Shown here piece after piece: positions 7,192 through 12,769 of a DNA stretch of 12,769 bases (position 1 is its first letter; every line of letters begins with the position of its first letter). A program made the translations under genes and the position numbers. The DNA lies in assembly GCA_025963815.1 (NCBI GenBank), contig JAOQAA010000672.1, forward strand, positions 1 to 12,769, in the 5' to 3' direction. This DNA comes from Capsulimonas sp. Its GTDB lineage: Bacteria; Armatimonadota; Armatimonadia; Armatimonadales; Capsulimonadaceae. Below the pieces are notes generated by a model. It saw only the letters and a program-made list of their open reading frames with translations, did no database searches and had not been told where the DNA came from.

Positions 7192-7347
7192 TCAAATCAC
7201 CCTTTTGATCTTTCTAATCGCGGCTGCGGGGAGTCCCCTCACCGCCTATGCACATTGAAGTTCTATATGCTTGAGAAATACCACCACGGAAATCTGAGTA
7301 AACGCGGCAGGCATACAGTCCAGTATGAACGGCGTCAGAGTGCGCGA

Positions 7348-7374
7348 TTGAGATACGAACGATACGGGTATAAC
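7348..7374 (+). promoter_or_regulatory. Possible promoter for the 7439-8252 gene pair
   Basis: TTGAGA at 7348-7353 and TATAAC at 7369-7374 each match the consensus at five of six positions, but the spacer is only 15 bp. A short direct repeat GATACG (7352-7357 and 7361-7366) overlaps it. The remainder of the 247-bp divergent gap (7192-7438) holds an 11-bp palindrome GGGGAGTCCCC (7228-7238), a possible operator for either gene. Nothing else was seen there. Confidence 0.35.
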
Positions 7375-7438
7375 GCCACAACTGTCCGGCGCACGACGCG
7401 GACTGCGATGGATCACTTTCACGGAGGACGCCCCGAAG

Positions 7439-7981
7439 ATGACGCTTATCAATACACCCAGAATCAAATCAACGCGACTGATCTCACTCGCGCTGATCGC
7501 AACGCTTGCCTTCCCCACACTCGCAATGACGGCGGGCTGCGGCAGCAAGACGGATACCGCGCCGCCGCCTTCGTCCAGCGGCCCCATGATGTCCACGACG
7601 CCGACTGCGCAGCAGCGTCCGGGAATGTCGACCAAGCAGAAGGTCGTTCTGCTCGCGGGCGCCGCGCTTCTTTACTATCTTTACAAGAAGCACCAGGCAT
7701 CTCAAAATCAAACAACTCCGGGTGCGTCTCCTCAGGGCCAGCTTTATCAGTCCAAAAACGGCGGTATCTACTATCGCAACGCACAGCATAAGCCCGTATG
7801 GGTAACCGCTCCGAGCGGCGGCGTCCAGGTCCCAGCCGATCAAGTCCAGCGCTACGCGCCCGATTATGGCCGATTCCAAAACGTCCCTGCTCCGGCCCCG
7901 CCCGCAGGCGAGCCAACAGCGTCCGCGCTGGACTTCGACTCAAGCCTTGCCGCTCCTGGCCCGCGCGGCCCCGGCATGTAA
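7439..7981 (+). CDS. Putative lipoprotein / membrane protein of unknown function (180 aa)
   Basis: The N-terminus has basic residues, a hydrophobic stretch (ISLALIATLAFPTLAMTAG) and then C34 followed by GSK, resembling a lipoprotein signal. The residue at -3 is threonine rather than the usual leucine, so the lipobox is weak. A Pro/Ser/Thr-rich linker (35-62) leads to a second hydrophobic segment at about 69-82 (VVLLAGAALLYYLY) flanked by lysines. The soluble part includes QLYQSKNGGIYYRNAQHKPVWV followed by a Pro/Ala-rich tail. I recognise no family. GGAGG (7423-7427) is 11 nt before the ATG, slightly long. The 80-aa repeat protein follows after 28 bp, probably in the same transcript. Two hydrophobic segments could instead make it a two-pass membrane protein. 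Confidence 0.75.
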   Translation: MTLINTPRIKSTRLISLALIATLAFPTLAMTAGCGSKTDTAPPPSSSGPMMSTTPTAQQRPGMSTKQKVVLLAGAALLYYLYKKHQASQNQTTPGASPQGQLYQSKNGGIYYRNAQHKPVWVTAPSGGVQVPADQVQRYAPDYGRFQNVPAPAPPAGEPTASALDFDSSLAAPGPRGPGM

Positions 7982-8009
7982 TCGGTATTCAGAACAAGGA
8001 GTATAGGCC

Positions 8010-8252
8010 ATGGGATTGGATAAGATATTCGAGGGGATCAAAGAGATCTTCACCGGCGGCGACAATAACGAAAATGAGAACAACGCTGGCAACGGCGGCG
8101 TTCTTCCTGCTTCACAAGACCCGTACGGCGATGCAGGCGACCAAACGAGTGTCCTGCCTGCTTCGCAAGATCCGTACGGTGACGCGGGCGACCAGCAGAC
8201 GGTGCTTCCCGCCTCGCAGGATCCCTACGGCGATCCCGCCGATCAGCGATAA
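8010..8252 (+). CDS. Small tandem-repeat protein (80 aa, three 17-residue repeats)
   Basis: I know no family for this protein. Residues 3-14 (LDKIFEGIKEIF) place L3, I6, F7, I10, I13 and F14 on one face, an amphipathic helix that could bind a membrane or a partner. An Asn/Glu-rich linker (about 16-30) follows. Then come three repeats starting at V31, V48 and V65, each VLPASQDPYGD plus a six-residue spacer (AGDQTS, AGDQQT, and PADQR in the truncated last copy). In the 33-nt repeat core all differences between copies are synonymous. The rest is low-complexity and acidic, probably disordered. An AAGGAG ribosome site lies 8 nt before the ATG and a strong terminator follows the stop, so expression is well supported. 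Confidence 0.85.
   Translation: MGLDKIFEGIKEIFTGGDNNENENNAGNGGVLPASQDPYGDAGDQTSVLPASQDPYGDAGDQQTVLPASQDPYGDPADQR
8100..8249 (+). repeat. Three tandem 51-bp coding repeats
   Basis: The units start at 8100, 8151 and 8202; the last is one codon short (48 bp). Each encodes VLPASQDPYGD plus a variable spacer. Units 1 and 2 differ at 6 positions and units 2 and 3 at 8 positions within the 33-bp core, all at synonymous third bases. The repeats are therefore old duplications kept by selection on the peptide, not a recent slippage product. Confidence 0.92.
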
Positions 8253-8260
8253 TTTCATAC

Positions 8261-8297
8261 AAAACTGCCCCTGGCGCAATTCGCCAGGGGCAGTTTT
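8261..8297. terminator. Strong bidirectional intrinsic terminator
   Basis: A perfect 16-bp stem (8261-8276 with 8282-8297) closes a 5-nt loop. The arms begin AAAA and end TTTT, so a T run lies at the 3' side of the hairpin in both directions. It separates the convergent repeat-protein gene (stop at 8252) and the flavin oxidoreductase gene (stop at 8299). Confidence 0.92.
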
Positions 8298-8298
8298 G

Positions 8299-9336
8299 CT
8301 ACGTAGTCAGTCCTGCGCGCACCAACGGCGCGACCTTCTCGCCGAGAATTTCAATCGCGTGCAGCATCTTTTCCTGTGGAACGGCGGCGGCGTTCATCTG
8401 AAACGTCATTCTAGAAATGCCCCCAAGAGAGTTATTGACGGCGAGAATTTTGCGCGCGACGGTTTCGGCGTCACCCACCAGCAGTGCGCCCGTCGGGCCG
8501 CGCTGGGCGTCGAACTGCGCGCGCGTGGTCGGCGGCCAGCCGCGCTCGGCTCCGATCCTTGTGAACATCTCGGCATAGCCGGGATAGAATTCTTCGACTG
8601 CCTCCTCCGTCGTATCGGCGACGTAGCCGAGGGAGTGGACGCCGACGGTCAGCTTTTCCGGCGAGTGACCGGCGCGAAGGCCAGTTTGACGGTAGAGATC
8701 GACCAATGGACGGAAGCGGTGCGGTTCGCCGCCGATAATGGCCACCATCAGCGGCAGTCCGAGGGCGCCGGCGCGTGCGAACGAACTGGGTGTGCCGCCG
8801 ACGCCGATCCAAATCGGCAGCGGATCCTGAAGGGGACGTGGGTAGATCTCCTGCGCATCCAGCGCCGGCCTGTGCCGCCCGGACCACGTGACGGTTGGGC
8901 TTTCGCGGATTTTAAGCAGCAGATCGAGCTTCTCAGTAAAGAGTGAATCGTAGTCGTTCAGATCCAGCCCGAACAGTGGGAAGGATTCGGTGAAGGAGCC
9001 GCGCCCCACGACGATCTCCGCCCGCCCCCGCGAAATCAGATCGAGGGTGGCGAACTCCTGAAAGACGCGCACGGGGTCAGCGGCGCTCAGCACCGTGACG
9101 GCGCTCGTCAGCCGAATGCGCTTCGTGCGAGCGGCGGCGGCCGCGAGAATTATGGCAGGCGCGGAATCCAAAAACTCCCGTCGGTGATGCTCCCCGATCC
9201 CAAAAACATCCAGCCCTACCCGATCGGCGGTCTCAATCTCATCCAGCAAATCCTGCATTCGCTGTACAGAGTCGAGCGCCACTCCGGTGACGGAGTCCGG
9301 TGGGACCGCGACAAAACTATCGATACCGATCTGCAT
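8299..9336 (-). CDS. LLM-class flavin-dependent oxidoreductase
   Basis: A luciferase-like monooxygenase-family protein (TIM-barrel) expected to use FMN or F420 as cofactor. Visible family blocks are MQIGIDSFVA at the N-terminus, FGIGEHHRREFLDSAP (about 45-60), RIRLTSAVTVLSAADPVRVFQEFATLD (73-99), RAEIVVGRGSFTESF (105-119) and PLPIWIGVGGTPSSFARA (172-189). The length of 345 residues is usual. I chose the ATG at 9336 because GAGG lies about 9 nt upstream and the protein then begins as its relatives do. In-frame ATGs at 9345, 9351 and 9375 would add 3, 5 or 13 residues that look unlike the family. The substrate cannot be predicted: close subfamilies act on alkanes, sulfonates, nitro compounds or unknown substrates. 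It is a single-gene unit ending in the shared terminator. Confidence 0.92.
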   Translation of the reverse strand: MQIGIDSFVAVPPDSVTGVALDSVQRMQDLLDEIETADRVGLDVFGIGEHHRREFLDSAPAIILAAAAARTKRIRLTSAVTVLSAADPVRVFQEFATLDLISRGRAEIVVGRGSFTESFPLFGLDLNDYDSLFTEKLDLLLKIRESPTVTWSGRHRPALDAQEIYPRPLQDPLPIWIGVGGTPSSFARAGALGLPLMVAIIGGEPHRFRPLVDLYRQTGLRAGHSPEKLTVGVHSLGYVADTTEEAVEEFYPGYAEMFTRIGAERGWPPTTRAQFDAQRGPTGALLVGDAETVARKILAVNNSLGGISRMTFQMNAAAVPQEKMLHAIEILGEKVAPLVRAGLTT

Positions 9337-9390
9337 TTCACTCATCCTCATATTCAAAGCCTTATTATTCAGCATAACAGCAATCAGTCG

Positions 9391-9421
9391 TTGACAATTC
9401 CTTTGCCTTCGAAGTCATAAT
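9391..9421 (+). promoter_or_regulatory. Candidate promoter for the shikimate-kinase-like gene
   Basis: A consensus -35 TTGACA is at 9391-9396 and a near-consensus -10 CATAAT at 9416-9421. The 19-bp spacer is longer than ideal. The gene starts at 9463 with GAGGAG at 9451-9456. The complementary strand of the same region offers TTGTCA/TATGCT with a 15-bp spacer for the divergent oxidoreductase gene, but this is weaker. Confidence 0.5.
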
Positions 9422-9462
9422 AAAGCGGACGCTAGGAAACTGGCCAAGCAGAGGAGTTAAGG

Positions 9463-9981
9463 ATGGAAATGCGCAAGAACGTGGCGTTGATCGGAATGGC
9501 GGGCGTGGGAAAAAGTACGACGGGCGAGAAACTCGGCGAGCGACTCGGTTATCGGTGTGTCGAGTGCGACGAACTCATGACGGAAGAAGCGACTCGGCGC
9601 GGCGTCAACAAGTTTTTGCTGTCGGATCCGGAGTTCGTCGCGCTGGAAAACGACGTCATTCTCACCCTCACTGATGCAACTCAGACCATCATCGACACCG
9701 GCGGCAGCGCCATCTACTCCTCGGAAGCGATGGCGATGCTGAAAGACACTTCGGTAATCATCTATCTCAAGGACAGTATCGATAGTATCGAACAGCGCTT
9801 TATTGCTCGCGGGATGCCGCATGTCGTCGGAATTGAAAACAAAACGTTTCAGGAGCTTTTTCGGGAGCGTACACAGCTCTACGAACAGTATGCGGATATT
9901 ACCGCAGACATTTCCGGACATCCCGCACTGGACCACACTATTGATAAGATCATGGAATGGCTGGAGCAGACGCAGAACTGA
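9463..9981 (+). CDS. Shikimate-kinase-like P-loop kinase, substrate uncertain
   Basis: A 172-residue protein with the size and fold signature of shikimate kinases. Walker A is GMAGVGKST (11-19), followed by the Asp of the DxD-like motif (D36 in VECDELM), the glycine motif as TGGS (79-82), and a lid/arginine region RERTQLYEQYAD (134-145). True shikimate kinases carry FRxxE, whose arginine binds the shikimate carboxylate. Here the aligned segment reads FVALE (58-62), so that arginine is missing, and the usual GGG is GGS. R136 may replace the second substrate arginine. It may phosphorylate something else, or be a divergent shikimate kinase. GAGGAG lies 6 nt before the ATG; a second ATG two codons on is also possible. 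No aromatic pathway genes are nearby. Confidence 0.82.
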   Translation: MEMRKNVALIGMAGVGKSTTGEKLGERLGYRCVECDELMTEEATRRGVNKFLLSDPEFVALENDVILTLTDATQTIIDTGGSAIYSSEAMAMLKDTSVIIYLKDSIDSIEQRFIARGMPHVVGIENKTFQELFRERTQLYEQYADITADISGHPALDHTIDKIMEWLEQTQN

Positions 9982-10018
9982 CAAGAACGGTTAGCGGTCG
10001 CTTTCCAAGCGTCGCAAT

Positions 10019-10048
10019 TTGACACTCTTTAAAGATTTCGGCTATAAT
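10019..10048 (+). promoter_or_regulatory. Strong sigma70-type promoter for the sugar kinase/uridylyltransferase genes
   Basis: The -35 TTGACA (10019-10024) and -10 TATAAT (10043-10048) are both exact consensus matches, separated by 18 bp. The predicted start near 10055 would leave a leader of about 35 nt before the GTG start at 10090. It lies 37 bp after the stop of the preceding kinase gene, so the downstream genes are probably controlled separately from it. Confidence 0.88.
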
Positions 10049-10089
10049 ACCCGCGGTTTTTCGGTCATGTTTTCCATTCAGGAGCCGCC

Positions 10090-11466
10090 GTGCAGGACGT
10101 CAGCGATTTCACAGAACGGGTGCGGCAAGATCCGGCTTGGCGGGCGTTTCTCTGGGATGAGGCGCTGGAATCGACGATGGTCGTCACGCGAGCGCCAGGT
10201 CGAATCGATGTGATGGGCGGCGTCGCCGATTATTCCGGAGCGCTCGTCGCGCAGGCGACCATTGGCGAAGCGGCGGTCGTGGCCCTCACCAAACGCAAGG
10301 ATCGCCAGGTGCGTGTTTGGAGCGTGGGCGGCGATACGCGGACCGCAGTCCAAATCTCTTTGGACTCTTTTTTTCTCGATGGCGAACTGCGGACCTATGA
10401 CGCGGTCAAAGCCGACTTCCTGGCTGATCCCGCCGCTCACTGGGCGGCATATCTCGCCGGCGCCTTCTTCGTACTTCTGGCCGAGCACATTACGCCACAG
10501 TTCGAGACCGGCGCGAATATTCTCCTGCATAGCGATGTGCCGGCCGGGGCCGGCGTTTCCTCCTCCGCCGCGATTGAAGTCGCCGCCATGCAGGCGATCA
10601 GCAAAGCGTATGGACTTGTCCTGGACGGCGTCGCGCTCGCGCGACTGTGTCAAATCGTGGAGAACTGCGTGGCGGGCGCGCCGTGCGGCGTGATGGATCA
10701 AATGACAAGCGCGCTGGGAACGGCGGGCGAATTGTTACTATTGCTCTGTCGGCCTCATGAAGTGCATGGGACACGAACTCTGCCGCCGGATGTGCGCATC
10801 TATGGGATCAATTCGGGCGTCCGTCACTCGGTCGGCGGCGACGAATACACGCGGGCGCGCATCGCGGCGTTCATGGCGCGCAAAATTCTAAACGTCGAGT
10901 ATCTGGCGCAGATCAGCCCTTCGGCGTATCGCGCCGATCACATCGAACAAGTCCCGGAAACAATCACAGGCGCCGAGTTCTTAGCCCGTTACGGCGAAAC
11001 AGGCGACCTCGTAACCCGGATTGATCCAGGGACGACATACGGAGCCCGCGCGGCGGCGTCCCACGCGATTTTCGAGCATGAGCGCGTGGAATGCTTCGTC
11101 GACCTGATGTCGCGCACGGAGAATATTGCGGCGGCGATGAATCAGGCGGGCGCGCTGATGTACGGCGCGCATTGGTCGATGAGCCGGATCGGCCTCGGCT
11201 GCCCGGAAACGGACTTGCTCGTGAACCTCGCGCGCGACGCCGGCGCGGCGAAGGGGATTTACGGCGCGAAAATCACCGGCGGCGGATGCGGCGGCGCAGT
11301 CGCCCTGCTGGCTTACGGCGACGACGGCGTGGAAGCCGTGGGCGAGATCGTCGATCAGTACCAGGCGCAAACGGGACGCATGGCGCAGGTCTTCCTCGCC
11401 GGCGCATCCCCCGGCGCCCTGGCCTTCGGCCCTCGGACAGTCTCAAGCGAACTCGTGGAGAACTGA
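10090..11466 (+). CDS. GHMP-family sugar-1-kinase, galactokinase/L-arabinokinase-like
   Basis: A 458-residue cytosolic kinase predicted to phosphorylate the anomeric hydroxyl of a free sugar with ATP. The three GHMP motifs are present: APGRIDVMGGVADYSG (35-50), DVPAGAGVSSSAA (149-161) and KITGGGCGGAVALL (394-407). The galactokinase-like catalytic aspartate is D203 in CGVMDQMTSAL, and NSGVRHSVGGDEYTRAR (241-257) matches the galactokinase pattern. In galactokinases the first motif reads GEHTDYNGG; here Glu-His is replaced by Gly-Val, giving the form seen in plant L-arabinokinase (GRLDVMGGIADYSG). An arabinose or related substrate is therefore more likely than galactose, by inference. The start is GTG with AGGAG 5 nt upstream, behind a consensus promoter. 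A uridylyltransferase gene begins 2 bp after the stop. Confidence 0.9.
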   Translation: MQDVSDFTERVRQDPAWRAFLWDEALESTMVVTRAPGRIDVMGGVADYSGALVAQATIGEAAVVALTKRKDRQVRVWSVGGDTRTAVQISLDSFFLDGELRTYDAVKADFLADPAAHWAAYLAGAFFVLLAEHITPQFETGANILLHSDVPAGAGVSSSAAIEVAAMQAISKAYGLVLDGVALARLCQIVENCVAGAPCGVMDQMTSALGTAGELLLLLCRPHEVHGTRTLPPDVRIYGINSGVRHSVGGDEYTRARIAAFMARKILNVEYLAQISPSAYRADHIEQVPETITGAEFLARYGETGDLVTRIDPGTTYGARAAASHAIFEHERVECFVDLMSRTENIAAAMNQAGALMYGAHWSMSRIGLGCPETDLLVNLARDAGAAKGIYGAKITGGGCGGAVALLAYGDDGVEAVGEIVDQYQAQTGRMAQVFLAGASPGALAFGPRTVSSELVEN

Positions 11467-11468
11467 CA

Positions 11469-12404
11469 ATGACGACAGTAAAAAAAGCGGTCGTGACGGC
11501 GGCGGGACGCGGCACTCGCCAGTATCCAGCGACAAATACCGTGCAGAAGGAACTGATCCCGCTCGTCGATGTCGACGGGTACACCAAGCCCACCCTGCAA
11601 ATTATCTTGGAAGAAGTCGTCGCCTCGGGGATCGACGAGATCTGCGTGGTTGCGAACCCCAGCAACCTCGAACCGATCCGGGCGCACTTCCAGGGTCTCA
11701 CCGACGAGCAAAAGCGCACCCAGTTTGCCGGCAAGGACTGGGCCGACGCCCTTTCCGATACGCTTGCGGACCTGCAAAGCCGCTTGACCTTCGTTGTCCA
11801 GCACACCCAAGAGGGCTATGGGCACGCCGTTTATCAAGCGCATGAATGGGCGGGCGGCGAGCCGTTCGTACTGATGGTCGGCGATCATATCAGCCTTTCA
11901 GGCACAGATCAGAGCTGCACGCAGCAGATCATTCACGCATTCGAGCAATCGCACGCGCCCGTCTCCTCCGTGGCGCGGATCGACGAATCCAAAGCCTACC
12001 GTTACGGCACGGCGGCGGGAGAAGCAACGGATTTCTCCGGCGCTCCTTCCTATTGGATGCGCGCGATGATGGAGAAGCCGAGCATCGAATACGCCCGAGA
12101 GCATCTGCGAACGCCGGGCATTCCCGACGATCAGTATCTGTGCTTTTATGGTATCCACGCCTTCCCCTCCGACGCCTTCGACTGCCTCAAACACCTCATC
12201 GACAACGATATTCGCCAGAAGGGCGAAATCCAGATGGCGGCCGCCCAGGAAATGCTGTTCCAGCGTGGACCTTATCTGCTGGCGGAGATCCAGGGCGAGC
12301 AGTACGATATGGGCGTCCCGGACGGCCTTGTTCTCACACAGATTGCGCTTGCGATGCGCTCGCCTTACCGCGAGTCCGCGCGGGCGCTGTTCGAATCCCT
12401 TTGA
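11469..12404 (+). CDS. GalU-like UTP-sugar-1-phosphate uridylyltransferase
   Basis: A 311-residue nucleotidyltransferase expected to form a UDP-sugar and pyrophosphate from UTP and a sugar-1-phosphate. Motifs of the GalU group are seen: the nucleotide loop VVTAAGRGTRQYPAT (8-22), KELIPLVD (27-34), GYGHAVYQA (116-124), the metal-site aspartate in LMVGDH (D139), MEKPSIEYA (201-209) and YDMGVPDG (279-286). Typical GalU loops read AAGLGTRFLPAT and PKEMLPIVD, so this is a divergent member. With the kinase 2 bp upstream, it is likely to take that enzyme's product and make, for example, UDP-arabinose, UDP-galactose or UDP-glucose. The ATG at 11469 has GTGGAG 8 nt upstream; the frame is open further upstream, but only across the kinase gene in another frame. 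Substrate is not determined. Confidence 0.9.
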   Translation: MTTVKKAVVTAAGRGTRQYPATNTVQKELIPLVDVDGYTKPTLQIILEEVVASGIDEICVVANPSNLEPIRAHFQGLTDEQKRTQFAGKDWADALSDTLADLQSRLTFVVQHTQEGYGHAVYQAHEWAGGEPFVLMVGDHISLSGTDQSCTQQIIHAFEQSHAPVSSVARIDESKAYRYGTAAGEATDFSGAPSYWMRAMMEKPSIEYAREHLRTPGIPDDQYLCFYGIHAFPSDAFDCLKHLIDNDIRQKGEIQMAAAQEMLFQRGPYLLAEIQGEQYDMGVPDGLVLTQIALAMRSPYRESARALFESL

Positions 12405-12432
12405 GGATTCTTCCGTCCTAAACCCACGGACC

Positions 12433-12452
12433 GCGGGCCCAGCGAGGCCCGC
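12433..12452 (+). other. GC-rich hairpin between the uridylyltransferase and eno
   Basis: GCGGGCC (12433-12439) pairs perfectly with GGCCCGC (12446-12452) around a 6-nt loop. No T-run follows, so it is not a standard intrinsic terminator. It lies 28 bp after the uridylyltransferase stop and 39 bp before eno. It may stabilise a processed end or separate expression of the two genes. No promoter for eno is clear in the 87-bp gap; TATAAA at 12472-12477 is too close to the start codon to serve as a normal -10. Confidence 0.45.
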
Positions 12453-12476
12453 ATGCGATACGTACACGATCTATAA

Positions 12477-12769
<293 letters not shown>

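Noticed and set aside
7798..8946. Long open frame on the + strand (382 codons)
   Set aside because: It crosses the lipoprotein and repeat-protein genes in another frame, runs through the terminator at 8261-8297 and then reads antisense to the flavin oxidoreductase.
9982..10018. Terminator after the shikimate-kinase-like gene
   Set aside because: Only a 5-bp stem (CGCTT/AAGCG) with a 3-nt loop and no T-run is visible, which is too weak to call.
11091..11468. Upstream extension of the uridylyltransferase reading frame
   Set aside because: It overlaps the 3' third of the sugar kinase in a different frame and encodes an Arg-rich sequence. The ATG at 11469 has a ribosome site and begins the conserved nucleotide-binding loop.

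Overview
The window is a GC-rich bacterial chromosome segment with compact gene packing, good Shine-Dalgarno sites and sigma70-type promoters. A DUF1501 protein tail, a Ycf46-like AAA+ ATPase, a VKOR/DsbA pair and a plant-ARA1-like GHMP kinase suggest a member of Armatimonadota or a neighbouring phylum (Planctomycetota, Chloroflexota). That assignment is inference. I see no phage, plasmid, insertion sequence, CRISPR array, rRNA or tRNA.

Layout. (1) 1-114, + strand: the last 37 codons of a DUF1501 protein. (2) 137-245: a 109-bp, nearly self-complementary palindromic element in the gap between two convergent genes. (3) 277-5841, - strand: six tightly packed genes transcribed leftwards in the order VKOR, DsbA-like thiol oxidoreductase, Ycf46-like AAA+ ATPase, XerC/D tyrosine recombinase, a membrane-anchored protein of unknown function, and phosphopentomutase (deoB). 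They abut, overlap or lie 9-18 bp apart, so they look like one operon. (4) 6068-6541, +: a 157-aa unknown protein with its own clear promoter, converging through a bidirectional terminator on (5) 6622-7191, -: a secreted, methionine-rich DUF4142 protein. (6) 7439-8252, +: a 180-aa putative lipoprotein or membrane protein and an 80-aa protein with three 17-residue repeats, ending in a strong bidirectional terminator. (7) 8299-9336, -: an LLM-class flavin-dependent oxidoreductase. (8) 9463-9981, +: a shikimate-kinase-like P-loop kinase that lacks a key substrate arginine. (9) 10090-12769, +: a GHMP sugar kinase resembling plant L-arabinokinase, a GalU-like uridylyltransferase 2 bp downstream, then the start of enolase. 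A near-consensus promoter lies just upstream of the kinase.

How they fit together. VKOR and the DsbA-like protein would form a disulfide-forming relay at the membrane. The kinase and uridylyltransferase form a plausible two-step route from a free sugar to sugar-1-phosphate to UDP-sugar, analogous to the plant arabinose salvage route. DeoB handles pentose phosphate from nucleosides.

The most novel items are the tandem-repeat protein, whose repeat core differs only at synonymous sites between copies; the palindromic element; the kinase/uridylyltransferase pair; the atypical shikimate-kinase homologue; and the methionine-rich DUF4142 protein.
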